64,000 nt of DNA, taken from NCBI RefSeq assembly GCF_002954385.1, contig NZ_MQVY01000002.1:291690-355689 (forward strand), written 5' to 3'. A model generated the notes under the pieces. The model worked only from the letters and a program-made list of their open reading frames with translations, did no database searches and was not told the origin of the DNA. Position numbers and translations under genes: made by a program. Within the stretch, counting starts at the first letter, position 1. Each line of letters begins with the position of its first letter. The stretch comes from Tenacibaculum sp. SG-28 (lineage in GTDB: Bacteria; Bacteroidota; Bacteroidia; Flavobacteriales; Flavobacteriaceae). Shown here piece by piece: positions 8,788 to 18,985 of this stretch.

Positions 8788-10472
8788 TTATCTGATATCT
8801 TTCAATTCTAATTGCATTGAAGTATTCCCATTCCATGTATTTTCACTCAGTGAGTATACAATATCAAAATCATTTGCAACAATGGCTAACTTAGTACCTA
8901 GTCCGAATCCAATGGCACCAAAGGTACGCTTCTCGGCACCGTAAAATAGATTTAATTTCAAATGACTTTTATCACTGCCAACTTGCTTTCCAAAACCATT
9001 ATCTCTAACATTTTCGGTCATAAAAACAGGCTTTCTATTTTCAGGTCCGAAAGGCTCCATTTGTTTCAAAATTCTATAAAACTTTGGAGTGATATCCGAT
9101 AACTCGATAATAGCATCAACACATATCTCTGGGGTTTGTAACTCCTTTGGTATAGATTTAGACACCACGGCTTCAAATTTACTCTTAAAAGAAGCATAGT
9201 TCTCTGGGGCTATAGTAAGACCAGCTGCATATTTGTGTCCTCCGAACTGCTCGATAAACTCCGAACATTCTTCCAGAGCATTGTAGACGTCAAAACCTTT
9301 TACTGACCGAGCAGATGCCGCAAGTTTATCTCCACTTTTTGTAAAAACTAAAGTAGGCCTATAGTAAGTTTCTATTAGTCTTGAAGCAACAATACCTATT
9401 ACACCTTTGTGCCAAGTTTCATCGCAAACTACCGTAGTAAATCGATATTCCTCGTTATTTTTTTTATTTGTTGCAGGGCGGCAGCCGTCATTTTACGATC
9501 CAAATCTTTCCTACTAGTATTGTACTCTTCAATTTTTTTCGCCTCTAATTTAGCAGTTTCCAAATCTAACTCGGTTAATAGACTTACCGCAAAATTACCG
9601 TGCATAATTCTTCCGGCTGCATTAATCCTTGGAGCAATCATAAACACAACATCCGTAATGGTAAATTCTTGTTTTTGCACCTGATGCAACAACGCTTTTA
9701 TACCATTTCGAGGATTGGTATTAATCACTTGTAATCCATAGAAAGCAAGAATTCTATTTTCCCCTGTAATTGGAACAATATCTGCTGCAATAGCCGTTGC
9801 GACAAGATCTAGATAAGGGATTAGGTCTTCTTGGGTTCTACCTTTATCTCGATGCAATCCTTGAATTAATTTAAAACCAACTCCACAACCACACAATTCA
9901 GTATACGGATAGGTACAATCCTCCTGCTTAGGATTTAATACAGCAACAGCATCTGGTACTTTTGAGCCAGGCTTGTGATGATCACAGATAATAAAATCAA
10001 TATTGTACTTTTTGGCGTAAGCAACCTTATCTATTGCCTTAATTCCACAATCTAAAGCAATTATAAGCTGTATATCGTTGTCTCGCGCAAAGTCAATACT
10101 TTCATACGACACTCCATACCCCTCTTTATACCGGTCCGGAATATAGGTAGCAATATTGGTATATTCTTCCTTCAAATAAGATGCAAGTAACGAAACCGCC
10201 GTAGTCCCATCGACGTCATAGTCGCCGAAGATTAATATATTTTGATTCTTGCGAATCGCAAAATTAATTCTTTCTACAGCTAAGCGCATCCCTTTCATTA
10301 AAAATGGATCGTGTAAATCTGACAAAGAAGGTCTAAAAAAAGATTTTGCTTTTTCGTAAGAGTCGATACCTCTTTGCACCAATAGTGTAGCCAAAGTAGT
10401 ATCCACTCCTAAAACACGCTTCAACGCATCGATATTTTCCGCTGCTGGTTTATCTTTAAATACCCAACGCAT
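8788..10472 (-). CDS. recJ: Single-stranded-DNA-specific exonuclease RecJ (interrupted by one frameshift)
   Basis: RecJ degrades single-stranded DNA 5' to 3' during recombination and mismatch repair. The first part (10472 to about 9460) carries the DHH phosphoesterase motifs, FGDYDVDGTT near residue 80 and CDHHKPG near residue 163. The frame then breaks at a run of eight A on the minus strand (9458-9465). Adding one A restores VVCDETWHKGVIGIVASRL and the DHHA1 motif GGHKYAAG, then the C-terminal OB-type part to the stop at 8788. The repaired length, about 562 residues, is normal for RecJ. It starts 15 bases after osmC. A homopolymer sequencing error is the likely cause. Confidence 0.88.
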
Positions 10473-10487
10473 AGCTACTCTTCAATC

Positions 10488-10913
10488 TTAATTATTATGA
10501 AAATGAACCGCTATTTCAACTGCTGCAAACTGTCTAAACATCTCCATAACTCCACAATACTTTTCCACGGATAACGCGACTATTTTATGTAATTTATCTT
10601 CAGGCAAGTTTGTTCCATAAAAATGATAGTCAACAAAAACTTTATCGTAAAATTTGGGATGTTCTTCCGTGAGATTTCCTGTTACCTCTATCATAAAGTC
10701 ATCTAACGAAACTCTCATTTTTGGTAGTAAAGAGACTACATCCAAACCAGAACATCCTGCTAAAGAAGAGAGCATCATCGCTTTTGGGCTTAGCCCTTCC
10801 CCATCTCCCCCGTTGGCTACAGAGGTGTCCATCAGCACTTTATGTCCACTTGGGTTATCCGACTCAAACTGCATATTTTTTTTCCAAATGGTTTTAACTT
10901 TATTATTTGTCAT
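10488..10913 (-). CDS. OsmC family protein
   Basis: This 141-residue protein belongs to the OsmC/Ohr superfamily, which reduces organic hydroperoxides through two cysteines. Both are present: one in SLAGCSGLDVV near residue 54 and one in VEKYCGVMEMF near residue 124. No signal peptide is seen, so it is cytoplasmic. It is divergent from an AhpD-like carboxymuconolactone decarboxylase family gene, suggesting a shared oxidative-stress theme, and is followed closely by recJ. A possible -7 box (TAAGTTTG on the minus strand, 10988-10995) lies in the divergent region. The exact substrate is not predictable. Confidence 0.88.
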   Translation of the reverse strand: MTNNKVKTIWKKNMQFESDNPSGHKVLMDTSVANGGDGEGLSPKAMMLSSLAGCSGLDVVSLLPKMRVSLDDFMIEVTGNLTEEHPKFYDKVFVDYHFYGTNLPEDKLHKIVALSVEKYCGVMEMFRQFAAVEIAVHFHNN

Positions 10914-11034
10914 ATTTTACTTAATTTTATAGGTTTTATTAAGCCGAAACTAACATATTGGCTTCATAATTCAATAGTTTGTATCTACAAACTTACAGTA
11001 AATAAACATTAATAAAAACTAAAAACAAACAACA

Positions 11035-11625
11035 ATGGCATTAGTAACACCATTAGCTGCAGATCACGATCAAGAAACTAAAGAATTAGCAGCATTCTTT
11101 AATGAAACACTTGGGTTTTGCCCTAACTCTGTATTAACTATGCAATATCGTCCTGCAATCTCAAAAGCTTTTATTAACCTAAATAAAGCGGTTATGGCAA
11201 ACGAAGGGAGGGTTACCTCTGCACTTAAAAGAATGATTGCATGGGTTTCGAGTAATGCAACAGGATGCAGGTATTGCCAAGCACATGCAATTCGAGCTGC
11301 AGAACGATATGGTGCCGAACAAGAACAATTGGACAATATATGGGAATACAAAACACATCCTGCTTTTAGTGACGCAGAACGAATTGCACTAGATTTTTCC
11401 CTTGCTGCAAGTCAGGTTCCAAACATGGTAGATGATACTATGAAAGAAGAATTATACAAGCACTGGAACGAGGGAGAAATTGTAGAAATGCTGGGGGTAA
11501 TCTCGTTATTTGGCTACTTGAACAGGTGGAATGATTCCATGGGCACAAGCCTTGAAGAGGGCGCTGTTGAGAGTGGAGAATTATACCTTTCTAAAAACGG
11601 CTGGAACAAAGGTAAGCATGTTTAA
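11035..11625 (+). CDS. Carboxymuconolactone decarboxylase (AhpD-like) family protein
   Basis: This 196-residue helical protein carries the CMD/AhpD signature ATGCRYCQAHAIRAA near residue 80. This is the CxxC plus downstream His arrangement used by alkylhydroperoxidase-type enzymes in thiol-based peroxide reduction. There is no signal peptide. The true partner could be a peroxiredoxin system or an unrelated small-molecule reaction, because family members vary. It faces an OsmC gene across a 121-base divergent region, which supports but does not prove a role in peroxide defence. Confidence 0.85.
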   Translation: MALVTPLAADHDQETKELAAFFNETLGFCPNSVLTMQYRPAISKAFINLNKAVMANEGRVTSALKRMIAWVSSNATGCRYCQAHAIRAAERYGAEQEQLDNIWEYKTHPAFSDAERIALDFSLAASQVPNMVDDTMKEELYKHWNEGEIVEMLGVISLFGYLNRWNDSMGTSLEEGAVESGELYLSKNGWNKGKHV

Positions 11626-11649
11626 AAAAATGTAATTGTGTATTTGTAA

Positions 11650-11681
11650 AAGAAGTTCTCTCTAAAAAGAGAGGGCTTCTT
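11650..11681. terminator. Bidirectional terminator between AhpD-like gene and alr
   Basis: AAGAAG..CTCTCT pairs with AGAGAG..CTTCTT around an AAAA loop, with a 2-base internal mismatch on each side. It lies between two convergent genes. Confidence 0.75.
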
Positions 11682-11693
11682 AATTGGAAAAAA

Positions 11694-12794
11694 CTAAACA
11701 ACAACACGCCTGATGCGTTGCGACAAAGCTGTTAATATTTCATAGGAAATCGTCTCGCACTGTTGCGCCATATACTCGACTTGTTCTTGTGTATGGAATA
11801 TAATTACCTCATCTCCCTCACGACATGGAACTTTAGAAACATCTACCATAATCATATCCATACAAACATTTCCAAGTATTGCTGCGGGTTGACCATTTAC
11901 AAATACAACCCCCTTTTTATTCCCTAATTTCCTTGAAATCCCATCTGCATGTCCTATTGGAATGGTTGCACTTTTAGTCGGCCTGCTAGCTACAAAAGCT
12001 CTGTTGTAGCCAATTGTTTCCCCTGGTCCAATAGTGTTAATTTGAGAAATTACAGACTTTAATGTAAGTATGCTCTTAAGCTGTGCTGTTTCTTTTGGAT
12101 CGTTCCCAAAACCGTATAAACCAATACCTAAACGAACCATGTCAAACTGGGCTTTAGCGTAATTGACTATTCCGGAGGTATTGAGAATATGCAACATCGG
12201 TTGGTATCCTAAATGTTTATACATCTGCTGCACGATATAGGCAAAATTATTTATTTGACCTATTGTAAATTCGTGCTCGTTAGCATCTTCACTTGCTGCT
12301 AAATGAGAAAATAAGGACTGCACCTTAATATTATTAGATTTTTTAATAGCAGCCAAAATAGCGGGTATGTCTTCATGCGAAAATCCAAGCCTATTTAAAC
12401 CGGTATTAAATTTAAGGTGGATTGGATAATGCAATAAAGGTTTCTTGTCTGCTAGCTCTAAAAAAGCATCCAAAATTCGGAAAGTGTACAAATTAGGCTC
12501 TAACTTATACCTAATAATACTTTCCAAATTATCTATCTGTGGATGCAGAACCAATATAGGTGTGCTTATACCGGCCTCTCGTAGAGCGATTCCTTCACTC
12601 GCATAAGCAACTGCAAAATACGATACGTGATCTTGCACTATTTTAGCAATCGCAACAGATGTAGTTCCGTAACCAAAAGCCTTAACTACAACAAGTATTT
12701 TGGTATTAGCCGCTAATTTTTGCTTAAAGTAGTTTAAGTTGTGTAATACTGCCTTTTGGTCAATCTCTAAGACTGTTACATGTTCATTCTTCAT
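11694..12794 (-). CDS. alr: Alanine racemase
   Basis: Alanine racemase is a PLP enzyme that interconverts L- and D-alanine for peptidoglycan. The 366-residue protein has the usual two-domain length. The PLP lysine lies in VVVKAFGYG (near residue 38). The second catalytic region is [12 protein letters not shown] (Tyr near residue 265). The C-terminal beta domain contains [12 protein letters not shown] and [13 protein letters not shown]. The gene overlaps the 3' end of tdk by 11 bases, so the two are translated from one transcript, the order usual in Flavobacteriia. No MurF domain is fused, unlike in some Bacteroidota. Confidence 0.95.
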   Translation of the reverse strand: MKNEHVTVLEIDQKAVLHNLNYFKQKLAANTKILVVVKAFGYGTTSVAIAKIVQDHVSYFAVAYASEGIALREAGISTPILVLHPQIDNLESIIRYKLEPNLYTFRILDAFLELADKKPLLHYPIHLKFNTGLNRLGFSHEDIPAILAAIKKSNNIKVQSLFSHLAASEDANEHEFTIGQINNFAYIVQQMYKHLGYQPMLHILNTSGIVNYAKAQFDMVRLGIGLYGFGNDPKETAQLKSILTLKSVISQINTIGPGETIGYNRAFVASRPTKSATIPIGHADGISRKLGNKKGVVFVNGQPAAILGNVCMDMIMVDVSKVPCREGDEVIIFHTQEQVEYMAQQCETISYEILTALSQRIRRVVV

Positions 12795-13398
12795 TATCCC
12801 TTTTTACTTTTTCTTCTGCAGAACCTTGTCTCGCTTTAAAATAAGCCGCTCTACTTAAAGGCTCATATTCTTGGGTTTCTCCCAAAAGAACTAGGTCTTC
12901 ACCACTGGCCTTTCGAAAACTATAGTTAGCCAAATTACCGGTACGCGTACAAACAGCATGCACTTTTGTTACGTACTCTGCAGTAGCCATCAAAGCAGGC
13001 ATCGGGCCAAAAGGATTTCCTTTAAAATCCATATCTAATCCGGCCACAATTACCCGTATCCCTCTGTTTGCCAAATCATTGCAAACTGCTACGATTTCAT
13101 CGTCAAAGAATTGCGCTTCATCAATACCAACTACATCTACATCAGTGGCTAACAATCGTATATTAGAAGAGGCAGGAACTGGAGTAGATCTAATTCTAGT
13201 TTCGTTATGAGAAACTACCTCCTCGTCATCGTATCTGATATCAACAGTTGGCTTAAATATTTCCACCCTCTGTTTCGCAAATTTTGCACGTCTTAAGCGT
13301 CTGATTAATTCTTCTGTTTTACCAGAAAACATAGAACCACAAATTACCTCAATCCATCCAAATTGTTCTGTATGATTTACTGTATTTTCAAGAAACAT
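12784..13398 (-). CDS. tdk: Thymidine kinase
   Basis: Thymidine kinase phosphorylates thymidine to dTMP in the salvage pathway. The 204-residue protein has the P-loop [15 protein letters not shown] (near residue 20), the DEAQFFD Walker B motif with the catalytic Glu, and the lasso/zinc-region sequence [16 protein letters not shown] near residue 147. Here one usual zinc cysteine is part of a degenerate set, as in other Bacteroidota. It is the first gene of a tdk-alr operon with a -7 box at 13452-13459. Confidence 0.95.
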   Translation of the reverse strand: MFLENTVNHTEQFGWIEVICGSMFSGKTEELIRRLRRAKFAKQRVEIFKPTVDIRYDDEEVVSHNETRIRSTPVPASSNIRLLATDVDVVGIDEAQFFDDEIVAVCNDLANRGIRVIVAGLDMDFKGNPFGPMPALMATAEYVTKVHAVCTRTGNLANYSFRKASGEDLVLLGETQEYEPLSRAAYFKARQGSAEEKVKRDNEE

Positions 13399-13451
13399 TT
13401 CGTAATTTTAAACGCTTTTACTGATATTTGTCTTACTTTCGGTTGAAAGAG

Positions 13452-13459
13452 CAAATTTA
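13452..13459 (-). promoter_or_regulatory. -7 promoter box of the tdk-alr operon
   Basis: The minus strand reads TAAATTTG, a perfect TAnnTTTG, ending 54 bases before the tdk start codon. Confidence 0.5.
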
Positions 13460-13499
13460 TTAAAATTAAATAGCATTATTTAAAAAGAGAGAACAACTT

Positions 13500-14357
13500 A
13501 TGCACAAAAAATTAGCAGCAGACCTAACTAGTTTAGCACATAGCATACTACAGATGAAAAACAAGGAAGATGTGTTAGGCCTAAAAGAGAAAGCATATGA
13601 GGTATACGAAAAATTAACTGTTTTAGCTTATGTGGATGAATATCTTTCAACTACACCTAATACTTCGGTTACCAAAGAGGAGCTAATTGAAAAAATTATA
13701 GATGCTGAAAACAAAAAAAAATTAGCACAGAATAATGCAATAAAAGAAGAAAGTACTACTTCCTCCCAATCAATCCAAAAGGAAACGGAAATGCCTAAGG
13801 ATACGAAGGAGGTCGAAAATTCTGTGCAGAAACCATTGGAGTTAGACAATGAAGACGATATGCCATCGAATATCTCGAAAGAAAAAATTAGCAAAGAGAA
13901 ACAAGGCATAGAGGCAAACTCGAGCACCGAAGAGATTGAAGAACAACCTTTCGATGCCTTAGAGGAATTAATGTTCGGCGATTCAAAAAACCTCAAAAAT
14001 GATGTTAGCGATGTAGGAGAACGAAAGTCACCCACATTAGACGATGAGTTAAAAGATACCCTACCTGTTGATGTAATGGCGAATCTTTTTGAAAAAGCAT
14101 CACCAGTAAAATCTTTAAATGACCAATTACAAAAAACTATCCAAATAGGGCTAAATGATAGAATTGCCTTTGTAAAACATCTATTCGAGGGTAATCAAAA
14201 TGATTTCAACAGGGTTATTTCTCAGTTAAATACCTTTAAAACGGAAAAGGAAGCAAAAAAGTTTATTAGTAAAATGGTAAAACCAGATTACGAATGGTCT
14301 ACCAAAGAAGCATATGAAGAAAGACTGATAGAAATAATCGAAAGACGTTTTTCCTAA
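13500..14357 (+). CDS. Conserved hypothetical protein with acidic linker
   Basis: I do not recognise a functional family for this 285-residue soluble protein. Residues 1-80 are helical (KKLAADLTSLAHSIL, AYEVYEKLTVLAYVDEYL). Residues about 80-190 are a low-complexity, Glu/Ser/Lys-rich linker. Residues about 195-285 form a compact helical end (DQLQKTIQIGLNDRIAFVKHLFEG, NRVISQLNTFKTEKEAKKFI). The two ordered ends joined by a disordered linker suggest an adaptor or scaffold, but that is speculation. It is divergent from tdk and ends immediately before the glycosyltransferase ATG (TAA then ATG), so the two are co-transcribed. Confidence 0.75.
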   Translation: MHKKLAADLTSLAHSILQMKNKEDVLGLKEKAYEVYEKLTVLAYVDEYLSTTPNTSVTKEELIEKIIDAENKKKLAQNNAIKEESTTSSQSIQKETEMPKDTKEVENSVQKPLELDNEDDMPSNISKEKISKEKQGIEANSSTEEIEEQPFDALEELMFGDSKNLKNDVSDVGERKSPTLDDELKDTLPVDVMANLFEKASPVKSLNDQLQKTIQIGLNDRIAFVKHLFEGNQNDFNRVISQLNTFKTEKEAKKFISKMVKPDYEWSTKEAYEERLIEIIERRFS

Positions 14358-15349
14358 ATGAATTCTAAAATCGAAGTCATACATACACATTTTCATAACC
14401 GAAGAACAGGGGTTACACGAAGTATTGAAAACATAATTCCGTTTTTACAAAAATATTGTAACGTGCATTTATACGGCTATAGCATAGCGGGAAAAATACT
14501 TGGTAAAAAGAATTTTAAAAAAATTATTTTTTCAAAAAACACCTCTATAGTGCATTGTCACAGAAATAATGAAATTGTAAAAATGCTGTTTTTTAGACTA
14601 CTTGGAGCAAAATTTAAACTGGTTACAACCAGACATGCTGCAACAAAACCGTCTGCATTAACCTTATTTCTATTGCGAAAATCAGACGCCGTAGTCACGC
14701 TTACAAACGCCATGAGTGAGCAACTGCAAATGCCCAACAAAAAAATTCCGCACGGCGTAAATACAGACGTTTTTCAAAAAAAGACGTTACTATTTCTACT
14801 ATAACGGAGGAAAACTTTATTTTGTGTGCCGGAAGAATTCGAGAGGATAAAGGGCAAGAAATATTGGTAAAAGCAAGTATTGATCTTTTAAAAAATAATA
14901 AAAATTGGGCTCTAGCCATCGTAGGTAAAGTTGATGACTTCGAATTTTTAAAGGTACTGCAAGACCTAATAGTAAGGAACAGCATTTCCACTCAAGTATA
15001 TTTTATCGATGAAACTTTAGATATAGTCTCGTATTATCAAGCCTCTAAAATTGTAGTTGTTCCTTCCTTTACAGAAGGCTTTTCATTAGTATGCGCAGAA
15101 GCTATGGCCTGTGGAAAAACTGTAATAGCCACAAAAAATGTCGGAATTCATTCGCAAATTATACAAAACAGACACTCGGGGTATTTATTTGATGTGGGAA
15201 ATAGTCAAGAATTAGCGTCTATTTTAAAAGACTTAATCACTACTAAACTACCTTATGTCGGTATTAATGCTGAAAGTGAAATTAATAACAATTGGAGTTC
15301 CAAGATCGAAGCAAAGGCATTGTATAATTTGTACCGAGAACTCCTTTAA
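14358..15349 (+). CDS. GT-B family (GT4-like) glycosyltransferase (interrupted by one frameshift)
   Basis: This sugar transferase probably builds a surface glycan or glycolipid. The N-terminal half has VIHTHFHNRRTGVTRSIENI and VHCHRNNEIVK. The C-terminal half has the GT4 nucleotide-sugar region LCAGRIREDKGQEILV and the EX7E motif FTEGFSLVCAEAMACG. The frame breaks at a run of seven A (14776-14782); an eighth A joins QKK to DVTISTITEEN and then FILCAGRI without further stops. The repaired protein is about 330 residues, a little short but complete for a GT4 enzyme. It follows the acidic-linker gene without a gap. Acceptor and donor sugars are unknown. Confidence 0.82.
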
Positions 15350-15490
15350 AACAGCTTTAAGGAAAACGCATAATTAAGAGCTTTTTCTCCTTTCCAATAA
15401 ATACCTTAGCACCACTAGGGCTATTGTAAAAGACTTTCAATTTTAAATAAATAATATTAAGTTACCACGGTATAGTGGATATTTCCTTAA

Positions 15491-15841
15491 AATTCTAAAA
15501 ATAAGTACGGTGAAAATGAAATTGCATTAAATGCGATTGCTAAAAAATACTCTAATGTCTTTTGCGTATTAGATGAAGGATCTTTTATCCAAGAATTACA
15601 AGAATTGTAAGATAATGGTTATGACCGCTGTGAAGAGGACGAGGATGAACATTTAGCTATCCTGTATGCAACACCTATGGGCTGGATATGGAGAGTTGTA
15701 GATCAAAATTCAGAAGATGTTCTTTCTCCACAACGCTTAACCAAACAATACCACCAAGATTACGAAGTTTTCTCGTATTCCTTCATTGACTATCTAGTTA
15801 CAAATATTTCAAGGAGTAGGTTGCTAGCTTTGAAACTATGA
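15491..15841 (+). pseudogene. Decayed gene fragment, no start codon and one in-frame stop
   Basis: The frame beginning after a stop at 15488 reads 39 codons (KYGENEIALNAIAKKYSNV, FCVLDEGSFIQELQEL), meets TAA at 15608-15610, and continues for 76 more sense codons to TGA at 15839. The second part includes EEDEDEHLAILYATPMGWIW and RVVDQNSEDVLSPQ. Composition is protein-like throughout, but there is no in-frame ATG or other plausible start. I do not recognise the family; the ending DYEVFSYSFIDYLV is vaguely like SMI1/KNR4-type immunity proteins. It is best read as a 5'-truncated remnant. A single-base sequencing error could explain the stop but not the missing start. Confidence 0.55.
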
Positions 15842-15893
15842 TTAACAAAATAGTAATCGTTTATATTTTCGATTCCTACAGTTGTATACACTA

Positions 15894-15922
15894 CAAAAAA
15901 AGGCGCTTAATAGCGCCTTTTT
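15894..15922. terminator. Terminator after infB (bidirectional)
   Basis: AGGCGCT and AGCGCCT form a GC-rich 7-base stem with a TAAT loop. T runs follow on both strands. It lies 14 bases beyond the infB stop codon. Confidence 0.88.
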
Positions 15923-15935
15923 GGGTTTGGTATTT

Positions 15936-18869
15936 CTATTTTAATTTTTTCTTTACAGCTACTTCCGTGTAGGCTTCGATAGTATCTCCTTCTTTGATAT
16001 CATTATATCCCTTAACTTGAAGACCACAATCGTATCCTTTTTTCACTTCTTTAACGTCATCTTTGAATCGTTTTAAAGAAGCTAATAAACCATCATGAAC
16101 CACGATACCATCTCTAATAATTCGAATTTTAGAATCTCTAGTTATTTTTCCGGTCATTACCATACAACCTGCAATGTTTCCAATTTTAGAAATCTTGTAA
16201 ACCTCTCTAATTTCTACATTACCGAGTACTTCTTCTTTCATTTCCGGAGAAAGCATTCCCTCCATTGCATCTTTAAGATCGTTTATAGCATCGTAAATGA
16301 TAGAATATGTTCTTATATCTACTTCCTCTCTATCTGCAACGGTTCTAGCGTTTCCTTGTGGTCTAACATTAAAACCTACAATAATCGCATCGGAAGCGGA
16401 AGCTAACAATACATCCGACTCGGTAATTGCACCTACGCCTTTGTGTAATATATTAACTTGAATTTCCTCTGTCGAAAGCTTTTGGAAAGAGTCTGTCAAT
16501 GCCTCTACAGAACCATCAACGTCTCCTTTTAATATGATATTTAACTCTTTAAAATCTCCAAGTGCAATACGACGACCTATCTCGTCTAGGGTAAGTGTTT
16601 TCTGTGTTCTTACCGATTGTTCTCGTTGTAATTGTGATCGTTTTGCAGCTATTTGCTTTGCTTCACGTTCGTCATCGAATACACTAAATTTATCTCCTGC
16701 TTGTGGAGCACCATCAAGCCCTAGAATAGAAACTGGGGTAGACGGTCCGGCAACTTTAACTTTGTTTCCTTTATCATCAAACATCGCTCTTACCTTTCCA
16801 CTGTGTTTACCAGCGAGTAAATAATCTCCTATTTTAAGTGTACCTGCTTGTACAAGGATGGTAGAAACATATCCTCTACCTTTATCTAATAGGGCTTCAA
16901 CTACAGCACCATTGGCATTTTTATTAGGATTTGCTTTTAACTCTAATACTTCTGCCTCTAGCAATACTTTTTCTAACAACTCGTCAACACCTTGCCCTGT
17001 TTTAGCGGAGATTTCTTGCGATTGAATGTTTCCTCCCCAATCCTCTACTAGTAAATTCATAGCAGATAATTGCGTTTTGATATTATCCGGATTCGCATTC
17101 GGTTTATCAATTTTATTTATTGCAAAAATAATAGGAACCCCAGCTGCTTGTGCATGAGAAATTGCCTCTTTAGTTTGTGGCATAACATCGTCATCTGCAG
17201 CTACTACAATAATTACCAAATCTGTCACCTGGGCACCACGAGCACGCATGGCGGTAAAGGCCTCGTGTCCGGGAGTGTCCAAAAATGCAATCTTTTGATC
17301 TCCCACACTAACAGAGTATGCACCAATATGCTGTGTGATACCTCCTGATTCTCCATCAATTACATTCGCTTTACGAATGTAATCAAGCAAGGAAGTTTTA
17401 CCGTGATCTACATGTCCCATTACAGTAATGATCGGAGCACGAGTGATTAAATCTTCCGGATTGTCTTGCACTTCTTCAATAGACTCCTCTACTTCTGCAC
17501 CAACAAATTCTACCGTATAGTTGAATTCTTCCGCAACAATTGCAAGCGTTTCCGCGTCCAAACGTTGGTTCATTGTTACCATCATTCCCAACATCATACA
17601 AGAAGATATAATATTGGTAACCGGTACGTCCATCATGGTAGCAACTTCACTTACAGTAACAAACTCCGTTACTTTTAGTACTTTACTTTCTGCTTGCGCT
17701 GCCTGTAAATCTTTTTCAACTTGTTGACGGTGTTGGTCTCTTTTATCTCTTCGATACTTTGCACCTTTACCTTTGCTAGATTTACCCTGTAATTTTTCAA
17801 GAGTTTCTCTAACTTGTTTCTGAATTTGTGCTTCTGTTAATTCTTCTTTTTGAACAACAGGTCTACGTCCTCGTTGTCCGCCTCGGTTTTGACCACCTCT
17901 GTTAGGGCCACCTGTTCTGTTTTGTCCTGGACCACGATTATTGCCTTGTCCGGAAGGTCTTGAAGTATTTCCTGTCCCTGCCGTATTCGGTTTTACAATT
18001 CGTTTACGCTTTTTCTTATCTCCATCTTTGCCTACTCCACCAGATTTTGCTTCAGGTTTCTTCTTTTTAGGTCTTTCAAATTGCTTTAAATCAATTTTCT
18101 GACCAGTAATCTTAGGGCCGTCTAGTTTTTTATACTGTGTTTTGAGTTTTTCTGCAGTTTCTGCGGTTACCTCAGTGGCTTTTTCAACTGGTTTTGACTT
18201 TTCAGCTTTCTTAACTCTTTCAGAATTACTTTGCGCTACCGCTTTATCAATTTCTTTTTTAGAGACAGAACTTTTATTCATGTCGTCTGCACTTTGTGAA
18301 GTTTGCGAATTTGGAACTTCTGTTTCCTTTTTGACTTCGGCTACTTTATCTTGACTTTCAGTCGAAGAAACAAGGGGCTTTTCTTTTTTATCCTGTACAG
18401 TTTCGTTGGTAACTGACTGTTCTTTTTCGTCCTTAGCCTCTTGTTTAACCTCTTTATCTGCTATCTCAGAAGTAGTCTCTTCAACAGGCTTTTCAACAAC
18501 ATCCTCTCCAGTATTGATGTCAATTTTACCTACTGTTTTAAGTTCTAATTTTGCTGATTTGGCTTTTAAAACCTCTTGCTTTTTAGCTTCATCTTCTATG
18601 CGTTTCCTCTCTTGCTTAGCCTCAAGCTCAAGTCGAATTGCTTCTTTTTCCTTTCGCTTCTCCTCACTTACCTCTTTCGACGCAACCTTCTTAGATTTAT
18701 CTGTTTGGAAACCATCAAGAAGAATCTGATACTCTGCATCAGAAATCTTTGTTGTAGGACGTGCCTCCACTTCGTAACCCTTTTTAGCTAAGTGTTCTAC
18801 AGCTCTATCTAAAGAGATGTTTAATTCTCTTAAAACCTTGTTTAGTCTTAATTTGTTGCCTTCAGCCAT
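15936..18869 (-). CDS. infB: Translation initiation factor IF-2
   Basis: IF-2 is the GTPase that places initiator tRNA on the ribosome. The 977-residue protein starts with the IF2 N-terminal helical domain ([21 protein letters not shown]). A long charged Lys/Glu region and a Gly/Arg/Asn-rich stretch (residues about 290-335) follow. The G domain contains [12 protein letters not shown] near residue 485, DTPGHEAF and NKIDKP. Domains II to IV end the protein ([29 protein letters not shown]). It is the last gene of rimP-nusA-infB, with 116 bases between nusA and infB. The long N-terminal linker is normal for Bacteroidota. Confidence 0.97.
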   Translation of the reverse strand: MAEGNKLRLNKVLRELNISLDRAVEHLAKKGYEVEARPTTKISDAEYQILLDGFQTDKSKKVASKEVSEEKRKEKEAIRLELEAKQERKRIEDEAKKQEVLKAKSAKLELKTVGKIDINTGEDVVEKPVEETTSEIADKEVKQEAKDEKEQSVTNETVQDKKEKPLVSSTESQDKVAEVKKETEVPNSQTSQSADDMNKSSVSKKEIDKAVAQSNSERVKKAEKSKPVEKATEVTAETAEKLKTQYKKLDGPKITGQKIDLKQFERPKKKKPEAKSGGVGKDGDKKKRKRIVKPNTAGTGNTSRPSGQGNNRGPGQNRTGGPNRGGQNRGGQRGRRPVVQKEELTEAQIQKQVRETLEKLQGKSSKGKGAKYRRDKRDQHRQQVEKDLQAAQAESKVLKVTEFVTVSEVATMMDVPVTNIISSCMMLGMMVTMNQRLDAETLAIVAEEFNYTVEFVGAEVEESIEEVQDNPEDLITRAPIITVMGHVDHGKTSLLDYIRKANVIDGESGGITQHIGAYSVSVGDQKIAFLDTPGHEAFTAMRARGAQVTDLVIIVVAADDDVMPQTKEAISHAQAAGVPIIFAINKIDKPNANPDNIKTQLSAMNLLVEDWGGNIQSQEISAKTGQGVDELLEKVLLEAEVLELKANPNKNANGAVVEALLDKGRGYVSTILVQAGTLKIGDYLLAGKHSGKVRAMFDDKGNKVKVAGPSTPVSILGLDGAPQAGDKFSVFDDEREAKQIAAKRSQLQREQSVRTQKTLTLDEIGRRIALGDFKELNIILKGDVDGSVEALTDSFQKLSTEEIQVNILHKGVGAITESDVLLASASDAIIVGFNVRPQGNARTVADREEVDIRTYSIIYDAINDLKDAMEGMLSPEMKEEVLGNVEIREVYKISKIGNIAGCMVMTGKITRDSKIRIIRDGIVVHDGLLASLKRFKDDVKEVKKGYDCGLQVKGYNDIKEGDTIEAYTEVAVKKKLK

Positions 18870-18985
18870 AAATTATTTTATTCTATTTTTTTAAAAAACA
18901 CACTTTATAAAAAACTTATAGTTATGTTCTTTTTCTATATTTTTATAAAGTATTTTGTACGTTTAAAGGTACAAGATAATTCAGC

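Noticed and set aside
9458-9465. Programmed frameshifting or transcriptional slippage in recJ at the A8 run
   Set aside because: Slippage at A8 is conceivable, but other breaks in the window occur in runs as short as four T, which do not slip efficiently. One technical cause explains all of them.
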